Of a DNA stretch of 64,000 nucleotides, positions 1 to 8,081 are shown one piece after another. The stretch comes from Streptomyces reniochalinae (GTDB taxonomy: Bacteria > Actinomycetota > Actinomycetes > Streptomycetales > Streptomycetaceae). Under the pieces are notes generated by a model that was not told where the DNA came from, ran no database searches, and worked only from the letters and a program-made list of their open reading frames with translations. Where the stretch lies: positions 1 through 64,000 of the forward strand of contig NZ_QOIM01000049.1 in assembly GCF_003323735.1 (NCBI RefSeq). Reading direction: 5' to 3'. Positions within the stretch are counted from its first letter, which is position 1. Each line of letters opens with the position of its first letter. The position numbers and the translations under genes were made by a program.

Positions 1-170
1 GCCCAGCAAAGCCGCCGCACACGCCGCGATCTTCGAATGGGTCGAGAGCTGGTACAACCTCAAACGCCTGCACAGCAGCCTCGGCTACCGAACCCCCGCC
101 GACTACGAAGCCGCCGCCACAACGGCCTGACCACCACACCGACGGTGTCCGTCAAAGCGGAACAAGCTCA
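1..170 (+). mobile_element. IS3-family insertion sequence, right end
   Basis: This is the 3' end of an IS3-family element whose remainder lies outside the window. The transposase stop is at 128-130, and a terminal sequence (reverse strand TGAGCTTGTTCCGCTTTGAC) reaches a CA dinucleotide at 169-170, as expected for IS3 ends. Acetyltransferase coding sequence starts immediately inside position 171, so 170 is taken as the element boundary. The left terminal repeat and the target duplication cannot be seen. Confidence 0.75.
2..130 (+). CDS. IS3-family transposase (OrfB), C-terminal 42 residues
   Basis: Partial gene cut by the window start. The visible tail reads WYNLKRLHSSLGYRTPADYE, the hallmark C-terminal segment of IS3-family DDE integrase-core transposases, where N-x-x-R-x-H-x-x-L-x-Y follows the catalytic glutamate. 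It would catalyse cut-and-paste or copy-out transposition of the element ending at 170. Only the extreme C-terminus is present, so integrity of the catalytic triad cannot be judged. Its insertion clipped the acetyltransferase gene on the opposite strand. Confidence 0.8.
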   Translation, partial: PSKAAAHAAIFEWVESWYNLKRLHSSLGYRTPADYEAAATTA

Positions 171-535
171 CAGGTGGCCTGGATGCGGTGGAGCCGGAGC
201 TCCTCGAAGCCTCGCGCAAGGAGTTCCTCCCCGATAGCCGTTCCGACCCCCTGCCCCCAGACGCGAGGGTGCACGACGTAAGTGATCTCGCCTTGTTGGT
301 GCTCTCGGTTCCGGACGTGGAGTTCGCCCATGCCGATCACGTCGCCTCCGCAACGCGCTGCATAGGGGAACCGCCGCTGAGGTGACTGCGCCCAGGCCTC
401 GACCGCCGCCGCCACGAACGCGCGGGTCTGCTCTTCGGTGTTGGGGCCCCACGCCTGGAAGCGGCACACCTCGATGAGGGAAGCCCAGGAGTGGACTGCT
501 CGCCAGTCCGCGAGCTCGATTCTGCTCAAGGTCAC
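152..535 (-). pseudogene. GNAT N-acetyltransferase truncated by IS3 insertion
   Basis: GNAT-fold acetyl-CoA-dependent acetyltransferase of the RimJ/RimL type. The beta-4/alpha-3 acetyl-CoA loop is visible as VWGQGVGTAIGEEL, followed by the RLHRIQATC strand. Full-length relatives continue with a segment like DPRNxASxRVLEKLGM. Here the frame runs into the insertion-sequence end after Cys and stops four codons later, so about 20-30 C-terminal residues (the last strand, which completes the acetyl-CoA fold) are lost. I chose the GTG at 535, which gives a normal N-terminus (VTLSRIELADW); the frame stays open upstream to 640 but with an untypical sequence. Probably inactive. Confidence 0.75.
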
Positions 536-762
536 CGCACGACGAGCCACCGGTCGAGCTTGCCAGACGCCGCCGCGCCGAACTACCGATTCAGCCGAAC
601 TACCGAACCCGGCGGCAGCGGACTGCGGCAGCCTCCGCACCCACCGTGCTCGACCACACCTCGGGTCCGCCTGCTCGCCTTGCCCGCGGGGTCCCCGTCT
701 TACCCGCGGAGCCGGAACCGTCCTCGTCCGGGCGGCTGTATGTCCGCCCCGAAGCGAGTGCG

Positions 763-788
763 CGGCCCCACAAACGTGCGTGGGGCCG
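763..788 (-). terminator. Hairpin terminator after the GT39 gene
   Basis: Perfect 9-bp inverted repeat CGGCCCCAC / GTGGGGCCG with an 8-nt loop, 20 bp past the stop codon of the glycosyltransferase remnant. There is no long T tract, as is usual for actinobacterial hairpin terminators. The 535-762 stretch beyond it shows no supportable gene. Confidence 0.6.
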
Positions 789-1520
789 TGCGTGGGCGCT
801 GAGGGGCGTCAGTTCTCGGACGACCTGGGCTTCGTCAGGTCGTAGAACGTGGCACCGTCAACCGTGACTTCGGTGAAGTTCTTGGCCACCCACGAGCTGA
901 TCTCGGAGGCAGTGCCCTGGCCGCCGCCGGGGCCCGTGCCGCCGGAAAGGAAGTAGTGGATCTTTCCTTCCTGCACGTACTGCTTGAACTGCGCCGGAGC
1001 GGGTGACGGGTCGCTGCCGTTGAAGCCGCCGATGGCCATGACCGGAGACTCCGTGGCGAGCTGGTAGCTCGCGGCGTTCTGCGAGCCGATCGCTGCCGCG
1101 GCCCAGACGTAGTCCGACGCGTTCTTCCCCAGCCTGGCCCTGGCCTCGGACGACACGTCGCTGCCGTTGAGCAGCCCGCCCATGCCGCCACCACCCCGCC
1201 TCCCAGGCCCTCCGTGGCTCTTGGCCGTCCCTTTCGTCCCCTTCTTTCCACCCTGTTGAGCTTGCTGCCCTTGCCGGCCCTGCTGGGCCTGTTGCCCTTG
1301 CCGACTCTTCTGGCCCTGCGCGTTCTGGCCGCCTTGTCCCTTGCCGCCGCCGGCAGGTGGGCAGCCGCCGCCGGGACCGTTCTGCTGGTTGTGGGCCTGT
1401 TCGTTGTTCTGGCCGTCCGGCATCCGGGGTGGGGCGCCGCCTGGGCCGCCGCCCGGCCCGCCCATCCCGCCGCTGATGGAAGGGCCCGCGGTGACGATGG
1501 AGCCGGCCTTCGGTGTGCCC

Positions 1521-1546
1521 GAGTAATAGTCAAGACCTGTGGATCG
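1521..1546 (+). repeat. Left terminal inverted repeat of the IS256 element
   Basis: Begins GAGTAATAGTC and ends in the shared core ACCTGTGGATCG at 1535-1546; preceded directly by the target copy GGTGTGCCC. Confidence 0.85.
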
Positions 1547-1552
1547 TTGAAG

Positions 1553-2071
1553 TTATCGTCTGATGCTCCGGTGCCATCGGATCTCGTCTTCGTGCCATTC
1601 GTCGGTGGGTGTGCGCCCGGCGGCGGTGGCGACGGCGGCGGATGCCCGATGTTCGGGGTGGATGTGGGCGATGACGGTGTGCACCGGCTGCTGGCCGAGC
1701 CAGGCGACGAGTCCTCGGGCTGCTTCGGTGGCGATCCCTCTTCCCTGCCACGGCGTCCCCACCACCCAGGCGATCTCGGTGAGGGGGCCGTGGCCGGAGG
1801 GGCTGACCGTCGCCTGGACCGTGCCCGTCAGGCAGGACTCGTCACGAAGCCGGATCACCCAGTTCAGCCAGGACACGGCCGGATCGGGAGAGCCTGCGGT
1901 CATGCGCTGGTAGCGCGAGCGCAGGGCTTGCGGGGTGTCCGGCGTGCCGCCGATGAAGGTGTGCAGGGCCGGATCGGACAGCACCGCGGCCATCTCCTCG
2001 GCGTGCTCGACGTGTAGTGGCAGCAGGTCGAGCCTGCTGGTGTTGATGGGCTGGGCCGCGAGGGTGCTCAC
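1553..2071 (-). CDS. GNAT N-acetyltransferase carried by the IS256 element
   Basis: A 172-residue RimJ/RimL-like acetyltransferase. It has the N-terminal TSRLDLLPL pattern of this family, a WVVGTPWQGRGIATEA acetyl-CoA loop and a late HIHPEHRASAAVATAAG segment corresponding to the usual N-x-x-S-x-x-V-x-x-x-x-G motif. The GTG start overlaps the transposase stop (GTGA), so translation is likely coupled. It ends 7 bp from the terminal repeat, so it travels with the element as a passenger. The substrate is unknown; this class includes ribosomal-protein, amino-acid and antibiotic acetyltransferases. Nothing in the sequence shows resistance activity. Confidence 0.85.
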   Translation of the reverse strand: MSTLAAQPINTSRLDLLPLHVEHAEEMAAVLSDPALHTFIGGTPDTPQALRSRYQRMTAGSPDPAVSWLNWVIRLRDESCLTGTVQATVSPSGHGPLTEIAWVVGTPWQGRGIATEAARGLVAWLGQQPVHTVIAHIHPEHRASAAVATAAGRTPTDEWHEDEIRWHRSIRR

Positions 2072-3324
2072 GCTGCGACCGCCTCGGGGCGTTCGACGAG
2101 CTGGCCGCGTTCGAAGCGGGCACCTGCCCGGACGAGGGCGACGAGGTGAGGTGCGTTCACGGCCCGCCACCGCTGCTGGGCGGACTCGACGAGTTTGAAG
2201 ACCATGGCCAGGGCGGCGGTGCGGGAGCCGGCACCGCGGGTGACCTTGGTCCGCAGGCGAACGGTGGCGAACGTGGACTCGATCGGGTTCGTGGTCCGCA
2301 GGTGGATCCAGTGCCCGGCGGGGAAGTCGAAGAACGCCAGCAACTCTGCCTCGTCGTCGGTGATCTTCTTGACGGCCTTGGGGAACTTCGCGCCATAGAG
2401 CAGGGCGAACGTCTTGACCGCTGCCTGGGCGTGCTGCTTGTCCTCGGCGTTGTAGATGTCCTGGATGGCCTTCTTCGCGCCTGACTGTGCGGACTTCGGT
2501 AGAGAGTCGAGCACATTTGCGGTTTTGTGAACCCAGCACCTCTGCTCGCGGGTTTCGGGGAACACCTCGGCAAGGGCCTTCCAGAAGCCCAGGGCGCCGT
2601 CGCCGACCGCCAGGACGGGGGCCCGCATGCCACGACGGGCGCAGCCGCGCATCAGGTCGGCCCAGGACTCGCCCGATTCGCGGTATCCGTCCTTGAGCGC
2701 GACCAGTTCCTTGGAGCCGTCGGCACGCACGCCGATCAGAACGAGCACGCAGGCTCTGGCCACCTCCAGGCGGACGTTGAGATGGATGCCGTCGGCCCAC
2801 ACGTACACGTAGTCGACCTCCGCGAGGTCGCGGCCCATGAACGCTGTGTGGTCGGCCTGCCACTGCTGGGTCAGCCGGGTGACCGTCGCAGGGGACAGCC
2901 CGGCCGAGCTTCCAAGGAACTGCTCCAGCGCGGGCACGAAGTCGCCCGAGGACAGGCCATGCAGGTAGAGCAGCGGCAGCACCTCACTGATCTTCGGGGA
3001 CTTACGGCACCACGGCGGCAGGATCGCCGAGGAGAACGGCTTGCGCTCGCCCGTGGCGTCGTCGACGCGTTTGTCGTTCACCCTCGGTGCCTTCACCTCG
3101 ACGACCCCGGCCGCCGTGGTCACCTTGCGCGGCTGGTGGTAGCCATTGTGCACGACCAGGCGGTGGCCCTTCTCGCCCCGCTGGTCGGCCAACTCGGCTA
3201 TACAGGCGTTGACTTCGGCTTCCAACGCGGCAGCCAGCATCCGCCGTGCGCCCTCGCGGACGATCTCATCGATCAGGGAGGAGCCGTCGGTGGTGGTGCC
3301 GTCGGCGTTCACTACGCTGAGCAC
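2068..3324 (-). CDS. IS256-family (Mutator-type) transposase
   Basis: A 418-residue DDE transposase of normal family length. The three catalytic acidic residues sit in recognisable contexts: Asp in VWADGIHLNV, Asp in LAVGDGALGFW and Glu in TNPIESTFATVR. The CWVHKTANVLDSLPK segment between the second Asp and the Glu is typical of actinobacterial IS256 members. The frame is uninterrupted, and the gene reads outward from the right-hand terminal repeat. The start is about 125 bp from that end, leaving room for its promoter. The downstream acetyltransferase overlaps its stop codon. Confidence 0.95.
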   Translation of the reverse strand: MLSVVNADGTTTDGSSLIDEIVREGARRMLAAALEAEVNACIAELADQRGEKGHRLVVHNGYHQPRKVTTAAGVVEVKAPRVNDKRVDDATGERKPFSSAILPPWCRKSPKISEVLPLLYLHGLSSGDFVPALEQFLGSSAGLSPATVTRLTQQWQADHTAFMGRDLAEVDYVYVWADGIHLNVRLEVARACVLVLIGVRADGSKELVALKDGYRESGESWADLMRGCARRGMRAPVLAVGDGALGFWKALAEVFPETREQRCWVHKTANVLDSLPKSAQSGAKKAIQDIYNAEDKQHAQAAVKTFALLYGAKFPKAVKKITDDEAELLAFFDFPAGHWIHLRTTNPIESTFATVRLRTKVTRGAGSRTAALAMVFKLVESAQQRWRAVNAPHLVALVRAGARFERGQLVERPEAVAA

Positions 3325-3422
3325 GGGCGTGTCTTCCCGACCCGCGCGGCAACGCGGGCCTACTCGATACCAGTCAATCGATCACTCGGGAAGGTACGCC
3401 CTTCGCGTGCGTCCTCCCGAGC

Positions 3423-3448
3423 CGATCCACAGGTAATGAGCATTGCTC
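3423..3448 (-). repeat. Right terminal inverted repeat of the IS256 element
   Basis: On the minus strand it begins GAGCAATGCTC and ends in the core ACCTGTGGATCG; followed on the plus strand by the second target copy GGTGTGCCC at 3449-3457. Confidence 0.85.
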
Positions 3449-4233
3449 GGTGTGCCCACCGTGTCGAGTGTGTACGCCACCGGCCCGGCCACCGCGGCCG
3501 GCAGACCGGCGGCCGCCACAGCCGCGCCGAGCCGACGCGGAAGCACTCGCTGGGTGAGCAGGCCGAGCGCGGTGAGAACGCCCACGACCAGAACCGCCCA
3601 GCGCATCCAGGGGAACCAGTCAGGGGTCCGGCCGAGCAGCACGAACGACCACACGGTCGTCCCGGCCACCGCTCCCGCGAGCACTCCGGCACACCACGGC
3701 TTTTCCCGTTCGCGCCACAGCAGCACGCCGCCGATGGCGACGACCGCGGCGATGTAGGGCGCCAGCGCGATGTTGTAGTACTGGTGGAAGATGCCGGACA
3801 TGAAGCTGAAGATCACGGAGGTGATGACCAGCGAGCCGCCCCGCAGCAGGAACGACGAGCGGAGCGAGGAGCGCGGTCCGTCCGTGCGGGCTGTCTTGCG
3901 GGTGAGGAGCAGACCGCCGAGCAACAGCAGGAGCGCGGCCGGCAGCAGCCAGGCGATCTGGCCGCCCATGTCGCTATGGAAAAGCCTGCCGAATCCGGTC
4001 TCGCCCCAGCCTCCGCCGGGCGGGCCCCCTGTGCCGCCGCGGAGTAGAAGGAGTTCGCGTACCCCGACGAACCGAGACTTCACAGGTACAGCGCCGCGGT
4101 GCACAGGAGCAGCGCCCAGAACGCGGGGCGCTCCCAGCGCGGGCGTGCTGCCTGCCGCGCGCGCATCCGGGCACGCAGCCCGGATGAGTCACCGGCCCGT
4201 GCACCGCCGGCCGAGCCCGGTGGGCGAGGGTGG

Positions 4234-5264
4234 TCATGATGCGGTGGTCCGTTCGCCGTCGTAGGGAAATGCTGTGTCGGTTGTGCCGGTTGTGTCGTCC
4301 CCGGACCGGTCGTCCTCTGGCTGGTGGTCGGCGGGCCGATTCATGTCGTCCCGGTAGTCGGCGGGCTGACCCGTGTCGGCCCGGTAGTCGCCGGCCCGGG
4401 CGTCCTCGAACCGGGCGTCGCAGTCGGAGAAGACCCAGGAGCGGAAGAGCACGAAGCGCAGCACCGTCGCCGCCAGGTTGGCGACGACCAGGACCGCGGC
4501 CTCCGTGCTGCGCCCGGCCTGCGGGTCGGCGATGTCGAGCGCGGCCAGCGAGCCGCTCGTGAGCACCAGCCCGATGCCGAAAACCAGCAGCCCCTGAGTT
4601 TGGTGCCGGGCGGCGCGGATGCGGCCCCGCACGCCGAAGGTCAGCCGCCGGTTGGCCGCCGTGTTGGCGATCGCGGACAACAGCAGCGCCAGCGCGTTGG
4701 CAACCTGGACACCGGTCGCCTGCCGCAGCAGCACGAACAGCGACAGATTCAGCAGCGTGCTGAACGCGCCGACCACGCAGAACCCGATGAGCTGCCGCGG
4801 GAGTGTGCCCGGCACGTCGTGCACCGCCCGGTCCCGCGGTCGTCGCCGAACGGGCGGCGCAGCCGGTCCAGCGGGAGCGCACCGCCTGCCAGTGCGCGAC
4901 CCACACGCCACATCCCCTTCAGGTCGTCGAGGGCGGTGCGGACGATGTCGACGCGGCTGTCCGGGTCGTCGATCCAGTCGACGGGAACCCGGCCCTTCTG
5001 CTCCAGCCGCACGACGCCGACCTCGGTGTACTCGTCGGCGAGCCGGCCGGCGACGAGCGGTGTCCGGTCGGTGCTCGCGTTGTCGGCGATCGTGATGCGG
5101 AACCCGTACGGGAACGTGTCGCGCAGGAACGTGTGCAGGCGGCGGACGCTCGGCTCCAGGTCGGCTTCCTCGTGGACGGGGACGACGACATCCAGCACGG
5201 TCCGCGGGGTGCGACCGGCGCTCGCGTGCGCGACGCCGAGGTGGCGGCGAGCAGGCAGGGGCGT
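4234..5264 (-). pseudogene. GT2 glycosyltransferase-GtrA fusion with internal deletion
   Basis: The N-terminal part is a dolichyl-phosphate-sugar-synthase-like GT2 domain: VLDVVVPVHEEADLEPSVRR, then TIADNASTDRTP, the nucleotide-sugar site. LEQKGR is joined directly to VPVDWIDDPDSRVDIV, a segment that in intact relatives lies well downstream of the DxD and acceptor region, so a large internal block is missing. After RRPFGDD the frame shifts into a four-helix GtrA domain (LIGFCVVGAFSTLLNLSLF to LRFVLFRSWVF) with an acidic repetitive tail (DYRADTGQPADYRDDMNRPA). The usual role is to make polyprenyl-linked sugars and flip them for GT39-type enzymes. The stop overlaps the GT39 start. The 5' limit is uncertain. 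Confidence 0.75.
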
Positions 5265-5453
5265 CGGTACGTCTGTGGGGCGGGCACTGCGATGTCGGTC
5301 GCCTTTCCCGGGGAGGGCCCCGGTGCCGCTTGTGGTCTTGGTTGGCCTGGCAGCGACGTTCGCGAACCGCCCTGTACCTGCCCTGTGGTCCGCCTGTGTC
5401 CCGGCTGTGCATCCGAGCGAGCGCCGCATGGCTGAGCGACGTGACCCCGGCGT

Positions 5454-5465
5454 GAAATCGATTTC
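5454..5465. repeat. Perfect palindrome GAAATCGATTTC, copy 1
   Basis: Twelve-base perfect palindrome in non-coding DNA, with an 11-base second copy (AAATCGATTTC) at 5739-5749. A paired dyad of this type could be a protein-binding site, but no function is shown. Confidence 0.5.
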
Positions 5466-5738
5466 GTCATACACCTTCCTCGGGTCGCGATGCGGGTCGC
5501 CTTGCCGACGTGAACTGTCCGCGCCAGATGCTGGACACCGCGAGAAGTATGTGTCTTTAGTCAGCTGTAAGACGCTAAGGGAGTTTCCAGAGTGAAGATG
5601 GCATTTTGCCGGGCCCCGACCCTGCCTTTTCTTGGAGTGGGCCGTCTTGACGGAGGATGCGGCTCCGGGCAAGGTGGTGGGTCGCACGTGGTCGGTGGGA
5701 CAGGTATCGCACTCATGGGCCTGTGTGTCAGCTGTGGT

Positions 5739-5749
5739 AAATCGATTTC
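5739..5749. repeat. AAATCGATTTC, copy 2
   Basis: Second copy of the palindromic core found 285 bp upstream, again in non-coding DNA (flanks GGT and AAGG). Confidence 0.5.
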
Positions 5750-6510
5750 AAGGGAGCTCGCGTCTTGCCACACCACGCGTGAGGCGTCGGCCGGTCGGTG
5801 TCACGCCGTGTACATCGACGGACCGGTTGCGTCGCGCGTGAAGAGCTCCCTGCGACGGACGTGAACGGGGGATTCATGCTCGTAGCCGAAGTGGACGCCT
5901 GGGGCGCCACGTCGTTGGACCTCGAACTGCCGAGAGCTGGGACGAGGGCCGGATCCGGCGAGCCGGAGTGGGGCCGCGCCGGCTGCGGAGGCGCCCGACA
6001 CCGAGGCCACGCGGCGTCCGCGTGAGCCGTCCTGCGGTGCGCACGGATCGGCGCCCCGTCGGCGAGGCGGCACCACGCACTCGGCGAGTCCACCGCTTCC
6101 GACACAGCCGCCTGGCTGGATGTCGGCCGAGGCGACTCCGAAGGAGCCTCTGTCCCTCAGCCGGATTTCACGCCTGACGAGCGCCATCCGATCCACTGAG
6201 CGTCATCCGAGCCACACCTTGAACGCCCGCACGAACGTGGAAGACTCTTCTTCGCAGCAGGGGGTATCGTGCCGAGCAAAAGCCCTCAGATCGACGGGGC
6301 AATTCCAGTATCTGGCCACACCCGATTCTTGTGGCCGGGGAACATGGCGCAGGAACCGTTGCGCCGGCGCGCCTTTCGGCTACGTGCTGATTCCGGAGTC
6401 GACGCCGGCGCCGGAGTCGACATCCGGGAAAGTTCCCGTGTCCCGCGCCAAGTCTTCCTCACTCTCCCTGTAGTCGGCGTCGCCGTAGCTGCTGAGCTCA
6501 TGTTCAGGCC

Positions 6511-6540
6511 GTGCCGGTTCTGATCGTGCCGGTTCTGATC
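6511..6540 (+). repeat. 15-bp tandem repeat, two copies
   Basis: GTGCCGGTTCTGATC occurs twice in immediate succession about 120 bp before the MbtH gene, followed by a degenerate third copy ending CTTCTGATC. No role is apparent. Confidence 0.7.
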
Positions 6541-6661
6541 GTGAGACTCGGCTTCTGATCCTTGCACCTCCTTTCTCCATCATGCGGAAACGTATCCGGT
6601 GGGGTCTGTTGTCTTGCACTGCACCGTATGGGGTCCACTACCCGAACACGGAAGGATGCAC

Positions 6662-6874
6662 GTGTCCGAGGATTTCTCTCGCATTTTCGTGGTTGTCCAC
6701 AACGAGGAAGAACAGTATTCGATCTGGCCGGCAGATCGAACGCCGCCCGACGGATGGAGAACAACCGACTGCCGAGGAAGTAAGCAGGAATGTCTGGACC
6801 ATATCGAAAAGGTCTGGGTGGACATGCGGCCGTTGAGTACCAGGGCGCCCCGGGACGGTGTCGCCCATGCCTGA
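6662..6874 (+). CDS. MbtH-like NRPS chaperone
   Basis: A 70-residue MbtH-family protein that binds adenylation domains and supports their folding or activity. Signature residues are present: NEEEQYSIWP, the GW pair, the CLDHIEKVW helix, and WVDMRPLSTR corresponding to the conserved WTDMRPxS. I chose GTG 6662 because GGAAGG at 6650-6655 sits 6 bp ahead of it; ATG 6656, in the same frame, would touch that ribosome-binding site. It is the first gene of the NRPS operon and overlaps the next gene by 8 bp. A single MbtH probably serves all five adenylation domains. Confidence 0.93.
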   Translation: MSEDFSRIFVVVHNEEEQYSIWPADRTPPDGWRTTDCRGSKQECLDHIEKVWVDMRPLSTRAPRDGVAHA

Positions 6875-8027
6875 TCACGCCGATACGCTCCCGGCGGTCA
6901 ACGGGGAACGGCTGCTGCAAGACCTGGCGTCCTTCGCCGAGTTCGGCGGGAGGGCCGATGGCGGTGTGGACCGCGTAGCCGGATCCTGCGAGGACCTGGA
7001 AGCCCGCGAATGGCTGCAAGGAAAGATTTCCGAGGCGGGGCTCGTCCCCCGGATGGACGAAATAGGGAACGTTTTCGGACGTACGCCGAAGGCTGAGCAC
7101 CCGCGGATGCTGACCGGCTCCCATACGGACACGGTGCCCGCCGGTGGCCGGCTTGACGGGGCGTACGGCGTCATCGCGGCTCTGGAAGCGCTGAGATCAC
7201 TTCACGAGGCGGGCCATCACGTGGCGAACCACGTGGAGATCGTGGGCTTCTGGGACGAGGAGGGTGTGCGCGACCCCAGCACCGGCGGGCTGGTGGGATC
7301 CACGTACTTCTGCGAGAAGGAGTACGTCCGCAACTACCAGTCGTTTCTCGAGCTGCACATCGAACAGGGGGCAACTTTGGAGAAGGCCGCCGTGCCGCTG
7401 GCCGTCGTGGGCGGCATCGTCGGCATCGAGCGTTTCGTGGTGGAGGTGACAGGCGAGGCCAATCACGCGGGCACCACCGCCATGGAGGACCGGGCCGACG
7501 CGGGGCACGCTGCCGCGACGATCGCCTCGCGGGTTCGGGGCGCGGCGATGGCCTGCAGCGATCGGTTGCGGATGAACGTCGGCTCCATCGAGTACTCACC
7601 CGGTGCCCCCAACGTGGTACCTGGCAAGGCGCGGCTGCTCATCGAAATCCGCGATCCCTCGGATGAGGTTCTGCGGGCTGCCGAGAACCACATCAGAGCG
7701 GTGGCGGACGAGGTCGCCGCGGGCGAACGCTGCCATGCCGCTGTCGAGAGGGCCTCGCGCAAACCGCCTGTGGCGTTCGACGGGAAAGTTCTCCAGTCCC
7801 TGCGTGACGCGCTCGACCGTTGTGGAGCGGAATATCTCGACACGGTCAGTTACGCCGGACACGACGCCAACGTGATCAGTCAGCGGATTCCCACGGGAAT
7901 GCTTTTCGTGCCGAGCCGCAACGGCGTCAGCCACGCGCCGAGCGAGTCGACGAGCGACGAGCACCTGATCCTCGGGTGTCAGGCACTTCTCAACTCCCTG
8001 GTGCAGATGTATTCCATCTCGTCCTGA
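6867..8027 (+). CDS. M20-family N-carbamoyl-L-amino-acid / ureido hydrolase
   Basis: A 386-residue zinc-dependent amidohydrolase of the N-carbamoylase/allantoate amidohydrolase branch. Metal and catalytic motifs in order: GSHTDTVPAGGRLDGAYG (His, bridging Asp), EIVGFWDEEG (Glu pair), LELHIEQG (His), the dimerisation-domain motif NHAGTTAMEDRADA, and a C-terminal SRNGVSHAPSE (last His ligand). ATG 6867 is favoured over the in-frame GTG 6858 because GGGACGG lies 8 bp before it. It overlaps MbtH and precedes the first NRPS gene by about 50 bp, so it is cotranscribed. Known relatives cleave N-carbamoyl or ureido groups from amino acids; here it may make or trim a building block, or remove a pro-group. 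That role is inference. Confidence 0.85.
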   Translation: MPDHADTLPAVNGERLLQDLASFAEFGGRADGGVDRVAGSCEDLEAREWLQGKISEAGLVPRMDEIGNVFGRTPKAEHPRMLTGSHTDTVPAGGRLDGAYGVIAALEALRSLHEAGHHVANHVEIVGFWDEEGVRDPSTGGLVGSTYFCEKEYVRNYQSFLELHIEQGATLEKAAVPLAVVGGIVGIERFVVEVTGEANHAGTTAMEDRADAGHAAATIASRVRGAAMACSDRLRMNVGSIEYSPGAPNVVPGKARLLIEIRDPSDEVLRAAENHIRAVADEVAAGERCHAAVERASRKPPVAFDGKVLQSLRDALDRCGAEYLDTVSYAGHDANVISQRIPTGMLFVPSRNGVSHAPSESTSDEHLILGCQALLNSLVQMYSISS

Positions 8028-8081
8028 ACCGGGGAACACGCGCTCTGCCTGCACGGCTGCCATCAGGAAAGGTTTTTGGTT

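Larger units (their letters stand above)
1521..3448 (-). mobile_element. IS256-family insertion sequence with GNAT passenger gene
   Basis: A 1928-bp element inserted in the GT39 gene. The 26-bp terminal inverted repeats match at 21 positions and share a perfect core ACCTGTGGATCG. A 9-bp target duplication GGTGTGCCC flanks it at 1512-1520 and 3449-3457, the size expected for IS256-family transposition. It encodes an intact-looking transposase and, overlapping its stop codon, an acetyltransferase. The intact ends, clean duplication and uninterrupted frames suggest a relatively recent insertion that may still be mobile. Confidence 0.88.
809..4237 (-). pseudogene. Family-39 glycosyltransferase (ArnT/PMT-like), multiply broken
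   Basis: Polytopic membrane glycosyltransferase of the GT39 family, which transfers a sugar from a polyprenyl-phosphate donor to cell-envelope acceptors. Recognisable pieces on the minus strand are the N-terminus from ATG 4237, PRWERPAFWALLLCTAALYL, SGYANSFYSAAAQ (near 4060-4030), the membrane block WGETGFGRLF to YTLDTVGTP (4020-3449), and a Gly/Gln-rich C-terminal domain ending in ASEISSWVAKNFTEVTV. Lesions are a frameshift near codons 10-25, a stop at 4080-4082 where relatives have Trp, an internal deletion near 4010-4035 joining SFYSAAAQ out of frame to the GGGWGET region and removing most of the catalytic half, and an IS256 element at 1521-3448. Without the element, TVGTP joins KAGSIVTAGPS in frame. 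The ATG overlaps the upstream stop, so the two genes formed an operon. Confidence 0.85.
5265..6661. other. Long stretch without a convincing gene
   Basis: About 1.4 kb between the decayed glycosyltransferase operon and the NRPS cluster. Open frames exist on both strands, but all are short, rich in Arg/Pro/Ser, and resemble no family I know. The stretch is less G+C-rich around 5450-5760 and 6480-6700. It holds two copies of a palindromic AAATCGATTTC motif and a short tandem repeat (listed separately). The promoter of the NRPS operon should lie near its right end, but I cannot assign -35 and -10 boxes securely. Confidence 0.6.

Noticed and set aside
2527..4047. Long plus-strand open frame across the transposase and GT39 remnant
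   Set aside because: Antisense to clear transposase and membrane-protein coding sequence; composition is typical of a shadow frame.
5801..6196. 131-residue minus-strand frame in the left gap
   Set aside because: No recognisable domain, atypical composition and no ribosome-binding site.
6380..6619. Minus-strand frame with an acidic tail (DADYRESEEDLARDTG)
   Set aside because: It resembles the repetitive tail of the GtrA protein in style only; there is no membrane segment, and the rest is not convincing.
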